Both the position numbers and the translations under genes were made by a program. Below are positions 48,301 through 62,500 of a DNA stretch of 64,000 bases, one piece after another (positions within the stretch are counted from its first letter, which is position 1; the number at the start of each line of letters is the position of its first letter). The stretch spans positions 15,748,001 through 15,812,000 of the forward strand of contig CM114271.1 of assembly GCA_050084515.1 (NCBI GenBank), read 5' to 3'. The notes beneath the pieces are model-generated. The model worked only from the letters and a program-made list of their open reading frames with translations, was not told where the DNA came from and did no database searches. The stretch is from Blasia pusilla (lineage: Eukaryota > Marchantiophyta > Marchantiopsida > Blasiales).

Positions 48301-49394
48301 GCTGCTGGTATGGAGCGTCGGACCTGTCACTAGAGTTTGGAAGGCTGAGCAACAAACCCCAATCAATACTTTCCACGTGCTGGAATGTGTCCCACCGACT
48401 CCCACGTTCCAGCTGCTCAGTAACACGGGGCAGTGCCACTAAACTAATCTGGAATCCAAGGGGACACTTAGAGTTTTGGAAAGATTACATGTAAACGATA
48501 TATGTATATTAGTATGATACCCTTAATTAGCCTTTTAGTTTAATTATTTTTTAAATTTAAGAAGAAGCTTTCAAAAGATAGGTGTCAACTTGGGAGACTG
48601 TGTTTCTAACACCATCCTTTTAATAATATAGATTAGTATATGATGTTTCCATATCATATTTTAATAAGTTACCCGTGTTACTAAACAAGGGATATTATTT
48701 CTGTAACTTAGTTCTTTTATATTTTAATTTAAATATTTTTAAATTTAATTTTTCAAAATGATATATGTTAATGGAAAAAAAGAGGAGGGATTTCGGATCT
48801 TGTGAATTCAGCCTCTGTCAATAGATTAAGATTATAAGGAAGTGTTCTTTTTTGAATTTGTGAATACATGAATGTTTGAGCATGAGGTAGCAAGAATCTT
48901 ATGAAATGAAATTTTTTCAATGACTTAATTATATGCTGGTCACAATTGGATGGTGAAAATGAATAGAATTTCGAGAACTTAGAAATAGCCAATCTATTAT
49001 ACTATTCAACCTCTAATTACACACACTAGTGGATGCTTTTGCCATGCACTAGCTAATGACGAGACACATATCCTCTAAGGTGTTTGTTGTTGAGAGGCCT
49101 ATCTCTAATAATAACTTAAATTCAATGTCTAGTCTTGGGCCCTAGGTCATTGATATACTCATTGTTGTATTCTTCGACCAAACAATAGCTATGGTAAGGA
49201 GAGTAAATATTTTCTTCCCTTATAATTTCAGGTTGTGAAGGCAAGGCTTCAGGATAGGCTTAGTGGAGCATTTAGAATATTTTTAAGTAAAATAATAAAA
49301 AATAACTCATGGTATATGTATAATTTGGTCTCAAGAAGAAGTTTGAAGAACTAAAAATGTAAATAAGAAGAATTAAGATTTCTATTCTCATATT
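48301..49394. other. AT-rich intergenic DNA, nothing recognised
   Basis: No coding motif or repeat that I can name. Open stretches are short and AT-driven. Confidence 0.35.
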
Positions 49395-49695
49395 TATATG
49401 CACGGCCCGCACGGCGGGTAGGGGGCAGGCATATCGGGTCATGTGGGGTCCTCTAGCCCGCCATGCAGGCCCTACGCAGCCTAAGCCCGTCCAATGGGGG
49501 CCAAGCCCACCTTGCGGACCTGGTTGCGGACCACTCAACGGGTGCGGGCTCCCTTAGCCCGGGTCTACGGACCAGCTTGGGTGCGGGCCGTGGGTACCCG
49601 AGCCCGCATGGACATGTCCGTCCATAGGACAGATATAAGTCCGTGGACATGGACATGTCCACGAACAAAAAAATTTCTGTGTGCAACCCTGTGTG
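49395..49695. mobile_element. GC-rich repeat related to the 12538-12835 element
   Basis: The GC-rich block shares GCCCGCATGGACATGTCC, GTCCATAGGACA and the end TGTGTGCAACC with the element at 12538. It contains the palindromic stretch GTGGACATGGACATGTCCAC. The left TIR is degraded (ATGCACGGCCC), so boundaries are approximate. Confidence 0.5.
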
Positions 49696-52600
49696 TTCAT
49701 AAATAATACAACCGCACTCTAAAGAGTCCAAACCTCCATAAATTTATGATTTTTTATACCTACTTAAGAAGTGATATGGCCACCAATAAAGGGCCCCAAT
49801 ACAGAATAAAAGAAGCCCCCAATTCCCTCTATAAAGTCAATCTTGTACTCAATCTTGCCCCAAATTTGGCTCCAATCTCCACTACAACATCACTATGTGT
49901 ATCCATAGTCTCTCCTTCTCTTCTCTCTTTCTTCTCCTCTAGGGCAGTCTCAACCCCAATTTGAACATAATTGAATTTATATATTATTTATCGCTAAATT
50001 GAGATACACGAATTTGAACATAATTGAAAATTTCTTTTAAATTTTCAATTTTCATCTAAAATTTTAAATGGGAAAATAGAAAAATCAAAATAAAATCACT
50101 TTCTTTGATCCTTTTTTCTTTCTTTCAAAATATAGGTTAAACTTCCCTCCCAACCAAGCTTAAAATTTTGAAATAATTTCTTCAGAAGAAAATAATATTT
50201 TTCCCAAGATAATATTAAATTTTCTACTCAAAATAGAATTGATAATAAAAATTTAGCCATTAATTATAAATATTTTTAAAAAATTAAATTTTAAGCTTTT
50301 AAAATGGGAAAAAACAATGAACATGAGTAAGACGTAGGAACACTAAATGAAAATTGGGAATTTTTTATAAAATATGAATGAAATTTTCTTGAAAGCTTTT
50401 TTAATATAACTATCCAAACCTTTTTCCGCAATCCCCATTCTACTTATAATTTAATATATGGTAAGATTCAAAATAAATTCAAGAGACCTGATCAGCTTAA
50501 TACATAATGTTCATTCTTAATTGAGTGAACTAAAATAAAAAATATGGTATTTAAATTTTTTTAATTAGTTAATATAGATTTTTTTTGGAAAATAAATGAG
50601 TTTTTCCATCATTAAATTTGGAAATTTCAAATGAATTCCATGATATCTTTCATGAAAGTTATAAATTTATTTATGATATTTAAATTAAATTTAGCAAACT
50701 TCCGATTTTTTTTATTCAAAATTTCTTAAGTGTAAGTATTTAGTGCATTTCATTGAATGTGAAATGCTTTATGAGTAGGGTTTTTTTTTTTAAACTCTCA
50801 AGGAAATACGAAAGCATTCCCTAAAAGGGAAGGAGGCAAGAAAGGTAAAAAGAATTTGGCAAGAAGCCAACACAAAAACCAACTCAGCGAGCTATACCAC
50901 TAATCTCTTAAAAAAATTAGACACAAATGAGAGTGGTTGGTCATAAATGAACGACGAGATGAGTGGCTACCATCCACTATGGCTTCAATCGCTTGACATA
51001 TCATTATCAATGCTTGTGCACGTTATAATACTACTCAAATGTATTATAAAAAAATAAGTAGTGACAACAAAGAGAAAAGGACTACAAGAAGGGGTGAGAT
51101 AGTAATTCTCAAGGGAATAGTGACTACATTTTTCAAGAAAGTATTAAAAAAACCCTTAAGTGTCCAAAAACTTCCACTACAAATTCAAGGAATAAATCCA
51201 CCGGTCAAATATCTTGCACCATAACTTAACTCATTGATTCTTGATGTTGTATTGGCCGCGGAACCATGACTATGTACAACCTGAATTTATCCAATACACC
51301 AAGTCAGAGCATTCGGATCAATTACCACTAGACCCAAAAGCCACCTTGGTTAATAATATAGTTAACTCATTGATGAAAGTTTTCTTGTATAATTGAAGGA
51401 CAAACAAGTGGATGTTCTTGCCCAATGATGCACCTTACAACATAAGCCACTCATACTATTGCCTCTTTGATCATAATATGGGTCATCATTCATTCTCCAT
51501 CATGTGCATATCAGAGAACATGGATACCCTTTGCGTTAATGAGCTCCTTACATAAACAATTAGACGCATCTAGAAGTGAAAAATAAGGAACTCCATAATG
51601 CAAGCTATCAAGAATACACTCCATAAAAGAAAAAATAGAAGGATAAGAGGATTTTCAATCAGCCAAGCCCCCACTCTTATACACGCATATGAACGAGCAT
51701 ATGAACACACACGGGCTCAATGAGTAACAGAGATTGCCTCAGGGAGTGTTGGAAAATTTTATTTGGCTCCAAAAACCATGCTTGATAACCCATATGTTGA
51801 TGAGCATGGAGTACAAAGAAAATGCTCTCGTAAAGATCCCCGTGTCAAGTTTTTAGTCAAATCCATTAAATAGTCTTCCACAAAAGATTGTGTATTACCA
51901 CTTGAAGAATGGTGAAGAGCTTCTAAGACTGCCATTGTATCAGGACTTAGAATTTCTAGTCCAAGAGAAAGACGTGCAAATCCTTGAGCTACTTATGAAA
52001 ACTCTCCAATTTGCCCCAAAATTACACATATGGAGGATGTTAGTAAATTTAAGATCATCTACGATTGGCATGCTAAATGGGATGAGTCATTGCCAAGACC
52101 TATGTTGCTTGAAGTAAATGTTTATTTTGAAGATTCTCCCATATTGAATGCTCAAACATGTGCGTTAAATACAAAGAAGGTTTTGTTATGAGTGGATGAC
52201 GGATTGCACCTTTCTTTGGAGTGAGAACTAAAACCCATTCGTGAAAGATTAATAAAATATATCAAGTATTGATGTTTGTGGGATCACGCAATAACCTCTC
52301 TAATAGGAAAAAAATGCTTCTTGGCTTATGGGATGAAGAGCATTGGGAATAAATATGCATAATATAGGACAAGGGAGATGAAAATGGAATGAGTGAAGGA
52401 GATCGATTTGACTTAACCATATCGGATTCCACATAATTATCAGAGTCATCGCTATAACTTCGAATAAGGGAGGGGGTGTATCAAGCTAGAGATTGAAGGC
52501 CTTTACATGGATGAACAATAATACTAAAATCTTTTGATCCTAGTAGGAGAAAAAATTTACCACATGGTATGCGAGGAATCTTATGTAGAAGAAGAAGGAT

Positions 52601-52735
52601 TACATATAATAGGAAGAAAAGGGAGGTGATAATAGATCACAATGTGAATAAAGTGAGTTAGGGAAGGACGTGGGAGGAGGAAGAAAATAAGGGTTAAAGG
52701 TAGAAAAGATGAGAGTTGGAAGCAAGTGTTTAGAT
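49696..52735. other. AT-rich intergenic DNA with one dispersed repeat at 51420-51640
   Basis: No gene supported. 51420-51640 matches 33640-33860 (see that entry). The rest, especially 49.9-50.8 kb, is strongly AT-rich with poly-A and poly-T runs. Confidence 0.35.
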
Positions 52736-53538
52736 GAGCAAGGTTGCACGGAAATAGGCATGTCTGTCCATGTAGCGAACATGCCCAACGGGTTCTTTTC
52801 CCGGGTTTTTTTTTGTACCCCAATGGCCCGCGCAGGCTCGAGATGCGGGAATGGGTGCGGGCTGATATTAAGGGAGACAAGCATGAATCAATGCATACGT
52901 AGCCTGCACCGCCCGCCTTAAGTTTGCACTGGCTCGCATAAGGCCCACGACCAGGCCCACAAGGCAAGCTTGGTCCTGGGCCCTATGAGGGTGTGCTCCA
53001 AGCCAATGGAGGCTTAGGGCGGGTCAGTGCGGGCTACAAAACAGGTTGCAAGAATTAGCAACGGGTTCGTAGACAAGCTGCGGGTGGGCCAAGCCTGGAT
53101 CTATGTTGTGGGAGAGGTGTATTCAGGTGTACGCCACCAAGGTTGCATGTGGACAAAGTCCGTGTCCATGGACTTATGCCCGTCATATGGAAGGACTTGT
53201 CCGTTTAGGGCCCAGCTTTCCCTTTTTTCTCATTCCCCTTACTTGCCTTTGTGTTCCATACTCCCCCATTTCTTCCTCCCTCCATCTCCACTCCCTCCTC
53301 CCTCATTCTTCCTGTCATCCTTGCTTTGCCTTCTATCGTGGACTAAAATTATGGGTCCCACCTCTTGGAACCCTTGTCCGTCCATGTCCGTCCTAGGGAA
53401 GGACTCGTCCATTTTTGTGCAACCATGCACGCCATGGATATCCAGGCCCATACAGACATGTACGTCCTAGGGATGGCGATAAGTCCACGGACATGGACAT
53501 GTCCAAGGACACGGACTTTCTTCATGTGCAACCTTGCA
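52736..53538. mobile_element. Larger GC-rich TIR element (803 bp) of the same family
   Basis: Left end GAGCAAGGTTGCACG (52736-52750) and right end TGTGCAACCTTGCA (53525-53538) are inverted repeats equal to those of the 298-bp element at 12538. It holds several GGACATGTCC-type words (around 53350-53510). No transposase-like ORF is recognisable. It could be a longer non-autonomous derivative. Confidence 0.6.
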
Positions 53539-56500
53539 AGTGATATATGTTAAAATGGAAAAGTAGTAGGATTGAGTAGTAATGGATAGAGATTATGATT
53601 AGGGGGATGTGATGGAGAGAGGACGAGAGCAAGAAATATAGAGAGCAAAATGAGTGTATCAATATCAAGAGGAAAATAGCAAGATCTACGATGAGGAGAT
53701 AGAGAAAGCACGGGAAGACGTTTGGGCTGAACTTTTGAAGGAGGGCATATAAAACTAGGTTAGTAAGAAGATGGATTTAGATGTAACTAGATATATATAT
53801 TTGATTCAAGACAATTGGAAACATAATAAAGTGAAAGTATTAGGATAAGAACTACAATGAGAGGAGTGGGATCCATAAAGAACAAATTTAGATGAAAAAA
53901 ATTATTGTCATAAAAAAGTAGAAGTAAATCATATTAAGAAGAATAAAAAGCAATTAAACTTGCAAAAAAGAGAATCATCCTATATTGTATCAAAATTATG
54001 ACTTTAAAATATTAATCTAGACTTCCTTCAAAGACATTAAGTGTTGATAAACTAAAAAAGACGTGTGAGAGGAATTAACGTAAAAAAAAACTCATACACT
54101 TTCACGTATAATGAAGAAAAAATTACCCAAAAATCCACTTAAAATGATAAGAATCAACTTACCAAGAAAATCCTAACAAGAGTAAAAAGACCAATTACAC
54201 CCAAAACTTATAAAAAAAATAACCAAAGAAATTGGAAATTCCAAAAAAGGATGTGAGAGTAGAAAATGAAGTTTGTCCACCCGATCATTAATATAAAGGA
54301 ATAAGATCATTAATAGTTAGGCTCGACATATAACAAAAGATTTCGAAAAGTAAGAGGAACTTTTTGATGTCATTGAACCTTTAGTCGCACTATGGAAAGT
54401 GCACACTACATGAATTTGCCGTTAGGAACCAGGTCCTATATGAGTATATTCACTATACGAGGATATCCAAAGATTTTGATAACTTTCAAAGTGGCAAATT
54501 CAAACATAAGCGGAAAAAGTATAAAATTAAAACTTGAAAGATGAACAAATTGAATGTAGGATTTAAAAGATTAGAATAAGAATGGAAAAGATACTAGCAA
54601 TACAATCTACTATTTTTTTCCAATGTTCCCTTCCTCCCCACAAAGTACCTTCCATGTTATTAAAAGTATCAACGTTTCTAATACAATTTTTTCTCATTTG
54701 TATTTTTCATATGATCCTATTTTATTCTCTTAAATATTTTTTAAGATCATTAATTTTTTGAATGAGATAATAAAAATTCACATTTAACTTTTTTCTTAAA
54801 AATGGTTTCGCCTTTTATCATCAAATTTAATTATTCTACGAGAAAAAAAATTAACGTAATTTTTTAAAAAAATTACTTTCTTATTTTTTTTTCTTTTTTA
54901 AATTACTGCGTGAATGAGTGGGATATTGTCGTAAGAAGAGGTGCCAAGCGAGGGTTTAGGGTAGAGGTGCCAAGCGAGGGTTTCTGTAAATGACGACAGC
55001 TTCGTGGAGTAACCAGAAATGAAATGAAATCACTGCTGTTATCGCTCGGACCTTTCCTCGCGGTCAAACTGTACACTCGGAAGAATCTCCTGACAGTCTT
55101 GGTTCTTCTGTAGTGCTGTGTCGCATGGAACTCTGGAACATTCAACTACGGTACTCGAGATGCATAAAGGGACTTGCATCATGAATTCAGGTCGATTAAG
55201 GATCAGAACCATCGATATCACTTACCTTTCAAAAGAAAATGCCATTGAGAGAGGAAAAGTTCGAGCAGCGCTCGGAGAAAATGTCAAAAGTGCAATGGTT
55301 CTGAACCGAAGTTTGAAATCCCATTTGTGAATATCGTCACATTAAAGCGTTTCTGAAGTTCGAAAGTCCTTTTTTTCTCTGGCCGGATGCGTCGTTCCTC
55401 TAATTGAAATGATACATAACCAAGCAGACCGACCTCAATTCTAGAATTAATCTCAAGCGATTTTACTCGAAGAATCTTGGCAAAGGTGTGCTAAAATGGC
55501 CGTGTTCTGAAAATTATTTTGGGATAACCCCCGAATAGGCTTCAATTATCATTAAATTCTATTTTCAACAGCCAGGGTACTATAGTGAAGTATTCACTCA
55601 TTTGAACTAAACAGAAACCTCCACTTCATGATTTTGCGTAGATACCACAAGAAAAAAAACACTGGACGTCCCGATCAGATTCCCCAAGGCATAATTAACC
55701 ACGTACAGCTGCAGGCACATCCAATCCGCAAGACAACACTCGTCGAGTACTCTAGGACTGGAGGATACAGACTTGTATAGCACCCAAACAAGTTTTATTG
55801 ATCTGCCATTTCAGTACAAGACGATTGTCAATCGCATGCCTCATATGTCAGTTTCCAAGGCAGAATTTATTGAATCTATTCGAGATGTAATGCAATCATC
55901 TCATCCCGGCGAACAGGATCTTCGTAAATCTTGCCGCTTCTAACGTGCGTGAAGCTCGTCCGATCCTACTGGGAAATCACCACCCGTTGAATCAGATAAT
56001 CTCGTCTACCTCTCAACAAATACCTTCCGTAAATGCAGGTCGACCTGTACAGTGAAATTAGAACTGGTGGTGTGCGATACTTCCTCCAGCTGATTTCTAG
56101 CTTCAATGAATCCCCAGCGCTTTCTCTGTCATCTTCATCTGTCTCAGGGCAGCATCGAGACCTCTCCGTTACAAAGAAGAATCATAATCGGCAATGTGGG
56201 CCGCAAAACTGCTTCCCTCTCAGCTGCCACTTCTCAGTCTTAGACTTGCAAGAAGAACAGCAAATATCTACCCAGATTTAATTGAATGCCTCTCCAATCT
56301 CCTCCAGGTTCACACAAAGAAAACAGAAATTCTAGCTTCAAAATTGTAGGGTTGATAGATTCGGGGTCTCGTTTCCTTGCACCGTTCGTTTTCTGGAGGA
56401 TTCTGAGTGTCAAGATTCTCACATCTATCCCGCAAAAATGCCTGCACTGTCTGCGTCGCAATAAGCCTCGGTCCCAATTTCCTTTGTTTCATTTTTAAAA

Positions 56501-56605
56501 AAATGGAACTGGCCAGAGCTTTTTGATGTTCAGTGCTTACAAAGGGCCTATTATAACACATATATTAAATATACACGTATGGAAAGAACGTGAATTGCTA
56601 CTCAA
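53539..56605. other. Intergenic downstream of the AP2 gene
   Basis: 53.5-54.9 kb is AT-rich. A short tandem duplication (GAGGTGCCAAGCGAGGGTTT twice) lies at about 54938-54984. From 55.0 kb the composition is balanced, but I find no convincing ORF. The 3' UTR of the AP2 gene probably occupies part of 56605 downwards. Confidence 0.35.
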
Positions 56606-59532
56606 TCATGAACAAGTGCTAATTGGGTAAGGCAAGGAGAGGGTGTTGAAGGGGCTTATGCCAGAATCCAAAAGGGGGACTCCCTGGTCCGTCATTTCTT
56701 GTGGCGTAGGATTTATTGGGAGATACGGAAACGTAATATCTGAGTGGAAGAACATCCGATCCAAATTGGAAGCGGTTCCGAAGGTGAGATCTTCAGGCTG
56801 ATCGACAATAAGCATCTCCTGATGATCAAAAACTTTTCTCACTTCTTCCTGGAAACTTAATTCGCATTGCTCGTGTTTCACGTCGATCAAGTCCATCGGA
56901 ATATCAGGAATTTGATCCATGATTCGCTCATTCGTACTTCCTGATCCGGGGCACGATGCTCTCTCTAGCATCTGCTTGAACATTGATGATTGAAGCAAAA
57001 GACCAAGGGCTGTTGGGGTAGCGGAGCTCTTAGCCTGACCAGCAGCATTTGCAAGTTGATTGTAACCTTGATCAGGACCACATGCTTGAGACGTCGACGT
57101 ATCCCAAACTGTACTCTGGAGGGACTGGTCCTTGTCAGTGCCTGCTGGAGGAAACCGGTGAAGAGAATCTGACAAATGAGGTAATGAAGTAGCTTTCTGG
57201 TCCACACTGGAGGCGATAATCCCCAGACTTGAGGTCTGATCAGGATTGAAAACGTTTGAGCCTGCTGCGTGTGGTTGCCCGGGACGTAGCCAGCGTATAT
57301 AGCGACTCAGATCAAAGTTTGTCACAGCGTTCAGGCCCCGGTATTCGATAGCTGCCATATCATAAGCCGCAGCCGCCTCTTCCTGTGTGCCTACGTGAAA
57401 TGAAATGCTCGACGTTACCAAATAATTCAGAAGTCGTATCACTCAATTTTTATTCCATTATGTAAATACGCGATGTAGGGTCTTTGTTAAGGTGGTACAT
57501 ATTCACACAATCTCGGCTGAAAATCATTACTTGAATACAAAAAGTTAATCACGCCTATGATTGATTCGACCATCACGCCTATCATTGATCGGGATCTTAC
57601 TGTAGGTGCCGAGGTACAGATATTTATTGCCGAATATGCGCCCTATGCGTGCTTCCCACCGTCCATTGTGGTGATGTCTGGAGAAATACAAGAACTGTCA
57701 GATCTGCATACTGGAACTGTAGCATCGTAATTTGAGCAGTTTTGACAATCAACAGATCCCGGGATTGCATTGACTGTTCAATGCATTTCTCAGGGAATTG
57801 ACGGGATGTCCATTGCAGGCATCTCACCTCGCGACACCACGGTACTTGGATACTCCCCGAGAAAATCCGCTACTTTTCCTGCACAATTGGAGGCAAAAGA
57901 AGATTGCAAAGGAGTCTCAGGCGCACGAACACTGGAGAAAATCGATACAAAGGATCTAGGAGAAAGCCTACAGTTCACCAAATTGACGTTTCTTCTATAG
58001 ATAGTGTACCTTCGGAGCGACGCGAGGTACTCTTCTTTCGACACATCTCTCATGGTCTCCAACTCTTTGGTATAGTCCGACACCTTCATGACCAACGTAC
58101 TTGATCAGGTTAGGTCACGCAATGATAAATCTAGCAGTAAGAGGTGCGATTCTTGACGATTCAAAACATGATGAGAACCCAACGACTGCCTTCATGACCT
58201 TATTCTGACCTAGTCGTCGTCGAGTTTCTTTTGACTAGGAGAAAAACTTCAGCAATTGAACTTACAGGAAAATTGATGATGGTCCCAGGTCCCCAGTACT
58301 TCAGTGCAGCCAAGTCGTAGGCACGGGCTGCGGCTTCCTCTTCATCATATGCACCTGAACCATGATCCATACAATTGCCAGGTCAGTTATATATGTTGAA
58401 GTGCGCGCAAAACCCACGCTGCATACGTTGATGCGGGAGTCTGAAATAAATATCAAACAACATTTTCATCGACTATGGTGCACGCGGAAAATAGTACGTG
58501 TCAGAAACTCACCAAGATAAACTGATAAAACCGAAGGAGTAGACATAGGCAGAACATCGGCCACCCCATATGTGTGCGCAAATGTGGAAACCAGAATTCA
58601 AGTTAGAGACTGTTCATATGCACTACTCCAGAGAACCCGCGGAATTGAAAGGGGTTAGCTCTTGCTCAAGACGCCTCTATCGCTTGTTTGGAACACTAGT
58701 GCCAAGTACCCTAGGTAATTAAGAAGCTGCAAGATGGATGGACTTTCGACTAGTTTACATAGCCCGAGAGGTCTAGAGAGCATAGCACAGCGCTGATGAC
58801 TAAATGCTGCCGCGAGTGTAACTTCATCAACAATACCTTGCCTGCCTTTCTTCATCTGAGTTTGATTCCAACAGCTCTTGTCCCATAAGTGTGCTTCATA
58901 TCTTCCAGTCCATCTATGCCTGTCGACCATTAGATGACCATGATATCAGTCTTGTGACAACCACCAACTGTTGAACCCGATTCCCCAGATTTGTCGACCA
59001 TGTATGCATTCAGTGCACAAGACTTCCAGATTACTTTGAAATGTTGTGAAGAACTCGGTATAGCTCAAGACACTACGTTCGAAGTAGATCATATAATAAC
59101 TGCCACACTGCTGAGGTCACGTTCAAACTTAGCCAATATGAAACACACGAGTAAAATAAGGAATACAATGCCGGCGGATGCCTGATCGACCACAAACAGT
59201 ACGAGATTCCAATCCGTTATAGCTTCCAAATGGCATGACTAGCGTGCACCCCAATTTTCAGCTCTGATTTGTGCACCACCTTCCGGTGGTGCATAAATAT
59301 ATACGCCCTGTGAGATACCTGAAACGTACCGTGTGACCCCTCTGTAGATGGAGCTCCGACGGCTTGGAGTGTTTGGTGCCTTATTCGCTCTTTCTTTCGT
59401 TGCGACTCGCCGTGTCCGTCTTCCTTTCTGCACCTCCTGTGGTGCGGGCGCAGGTGTACTTGCAATAATTGTATTTAGATCCGTGCTTGTGCAGTCAATT
59501 TGCAATGCAGGGGCTGCCCGATCTTGAGACAT
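56606..59532 (-). CDS. WRI1-like: AP2-type transcription factor, WRINKLED1-like (two AP2 domains, 8 exons)
   Basis: Exons inferred on the minus strand are 59532-59330, 58919-58837, 58521-58513, 58354-58266, 58083-58010, 57878-57828, 57677-57601 and 57390-56606. Their sizes are 203, 83, 9, 89, 74, 51, 77 and 785 nt. They total 1371 nt and splice in frame to 456 residues plus a TGA stop. Every inferred junction is GT-AG. The N-terminal part is basic ([15 protein letters not shown]), followed by AP2 domain 1 starting [19 protein letters not shown]. The linker is [19 protein letters not shown], then AP2 domain 2 from [17 protein letters not shown]. The long tail has acidic stretches ([11 protein letters not shown]), likely for activation. 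WRI1 proteins are nuclear factors that turn on glycolysis and fatty-acid synthesis genes. Orthology to WRI1 rather than to WRI3/WRI4-like paralogues is not settled. The ATG at 59532 is chosen because upstream in-frame codons lack ATG. Confidence 0.93.
58513..58521 (-). other. 9-nt micro-exon (VYL) of the WRI1-like gene
   Basis: Minus-strand TTTATCTTG is flanked by an acceptor AG and a donor GTGAGT. It joins CAA-G upstream to GT-GCA downstream as Q-V-Y-L-G-A. As I know the family, angiosperm WRI1 genes have the same 9-nt exon coding VYL at this position. It lies in a 482-nt interval between exons 2 and 4, with no other candidate. Confidence 0.88.
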
Positions 59533-62500
59533 GTTTACGAGTAGAGTTTTCGTTCCTTTCTCTTCTATCAAGGCCCCCTGTTGCGCTGCAGACAGTGTGA
59601 TGTGTGTCCCCAATTCTCCCAATCGAACCCTACCTTCCACCAACTATAATGCGCAAGTGAGAACCGGGCAATTGAGCTTGTTAAAGACCTCTGGAGAGAT
59701 AACTTGTCTTTTCGTTTCAAGTACCTTCCGGGAAAGAAAGTGCACTCGATTTCTCGTCCACTGGAAAGAACTATAACTCTATTTCTCAAAGGGAGGAAAA
59801 AGATCAACCTTCTTCTAGGTAGAGAAAAGAATGCCGTAAATTAGGGAGAGTTCGAATGTGACGAAGCACTGGAATGGGTTTCGGACTGTAGAGTCAAAAC
59901 GGAACTCGAAATCGCACATGCAAAGCTTGATGCCGATGAGGACGTGGCTTAGGTGCGCCACGCTGCGAACTTAAAAATTGGCAGATACGAGACTAAAACA
60001 GCTACTCGTTGAAAGCGATAGCGCATACGAGTAAAGCTAGGTCAAGTCCATTGATCGAGATATCGTTGATATCTACTTTTGATCGAATTGACAGCCAAGC
60101 TACAGCCTCGAGAATATAGAAGTTCTCGCGGTCGAGAAGTCAATTCAAAGTTTGGAAGTACTGTCAAATGCAAATCAATTGATAGGGAGAGCCTCGATCG
60201 AACAACGAACCTTACCAACAAGAATCAGCTCCCCCCCTTCAATTACAAAATCTCCTACGATTACACAGGAATCGTATTTCTTAACGGACTCTCGAAACAC
60301 TAAGAAACCAGTCTTACGGATCGGGTGCTCCAAGTCCCCTAACAGCTCTCCGGACTCTTGATCAAGCAACTCATTCACTGACTCACGAAGTCTTCTTCAA
60401 TACTTTGCGAAAAGAGTAACGTCTACACGAGAACTGACAACCCGCCCCGGAGTAATTCCATGCAAAAGTGGAAACCAAACCCCAGAGAGAATAGCGTCCT
60501 CACTGGTCAAACACTAGAGCAAGAAAAGCTTTCTCCCGGGCGTGGAGCAAGGCTGCGAGTCCTGAACAGGGTGAAAGACCGCACTCCAAGGAGAAGGCCG
60601 GAATGATCACGAGTGGAGATGAGCGGAACGGAGGGTAGACTAGCTCCTGGCAGAGAGATTCAGGAAGATTGGCGCGGAACAGTGATATAGACCGGTCCAC
60701 CGGGATAATGGGAGCCTGCACTACACGACGTACCCCTGTATCACGTACACGATGGTTGTAACACTCGGAAATTAGCGGGCGCTAACTACATCCACGTAAA
60801 TAATCACGGGATTGTCAACTGCGTAGTACTACTTACCCCTCCCAACCAACACTTTACCCACCTTGCATGCATGTACCTACGCCGAACCTAGCTGGGCTCC
60901 AGCACTACCTCACCGTAATTGTAAGGAGCTAGGATGATAGGACATCGTATGGCTCGTATTACTCCACGTGTTATAGGTTATCGCGCATCATGCATACCGT
61001 TGCTTCTACTTTTCAATATACGATCCTCATCACCCAGCTAATAATATTCGATCTTCTTTATCTGGGAAGAAACGATGTAGTTGTAATTCTAACCCAACGT
61101 AGCTCCACTTACGGCTCGTCACTACATTAGGCTATGCTGGGTTATTGTACTGGTTCAAAGCTACGAATCCTCATAGTTTCCTAGATTGTTATCAATTTCA
61201 GTTTGACTTTAGTCACCTCTGGAAACATGCATACTCTTCATAATTACCAATACAGATCGGTTGGAACTTGGAAGCAGAGACCGGGGACGTACACCTACCC
61301 CTTACCGGAGGTCCGAATATGGTCCTCCGTTATTTGTTGGATTTTGGCATCTCTTGGCGGTTTATTGAGGCTCGGGGTTACAAGCACCCATCCCTTCGAG
61401 ACCTTCGGTGCGGGGCCTTCCTCTGATTCCTCGAGTTCTGCGTAAGTACCTACCGCTGCAGGGAACTGGAGCGTGCCAGGCATGGAAGGCACATCGGCAA
61501 TCTATGCATGCGCAACACCATGGAATTGTGGGTCCCAGAATCGGGGTACGTACTACGTGCTCCCGTATCAGACAGTCCCGACTCCCTACCTGTCCCTCCC
61601 CACCACTGTTAGTGAAGCTCTATACTTGAACCGTTACTTGGACGCATGAGACCTCAGAATCAGACAGTCCTTCCCCCGAACATTGACGCCCAGTCCCAAG
61701 AGTCCCAATCATACACACCGGGGACCAGCGGGGCTGCGGGGGAGCCGGGGAACGGGAAAACGGGATGTTAGCTAACGATTACAAAATGTACTCTCCCCCG
61801 CAGTAAATTCACGTGTGTGAGTTTCAGTGCGAGCATGTTCCTGGCCTAACGATCGCTTATTCAAGGCTTGACTGGGACCCATGCGTCGCATTGCAGGCCA
61901 GGCCAGTCCAAGACTCCAACTTACACCGTCTTCCTCACTGCTGGGACCTGAGGGCAGAGATCTTTAATACAGACAATACACAGTCTCGATCACTGGAATA
62001 GCAATTCCTTTTAAGAGGCAGTCCTATCCGTCGGCCCCCGATTTTAAGGTTTCTCGTCTTCGAGGAATAATGAACTTCCATAAAAACGCTTGATGGAAAA
62101 CCCATCAGAGATTAAAAAACCCGGCCCTGAAAAGAAAGAAGGGGCCTTTCTCGTGTTGGAGGAACGATATCATGGGACGTATCCGCCACGGGTTCATAGA
62201 ACCCAGTTTCGAAATAATCATCCCCCTTTTGCAAGTGCATATTATGATCGGCCCCTAAAAGGTGAATTCTATTCAATCACCCCCTAATCTGTCGGTGGTA
62301 AACTCAATCACCCTCCAATCGGCTTATTCCCGTCCGCGTACATTTGGCTATCGTAAGCCATTCTTAAACTGAATTATTGCACGCTACAAGGGGAGTATGG
62401 TTTGATTCAAAATATGCACTATGGAAACCGTCGGGACGTTCTTATTCTCTCCTTCCATTGTTGCGGATAAAATGGAAAAAACTTCGCTATAGATGATACT

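Noticed and set aside
54938-54984. GGGTTTAGGG telomere-like word
   Set aside because: It occurs once at a tandem-duplication junction and not as an array.
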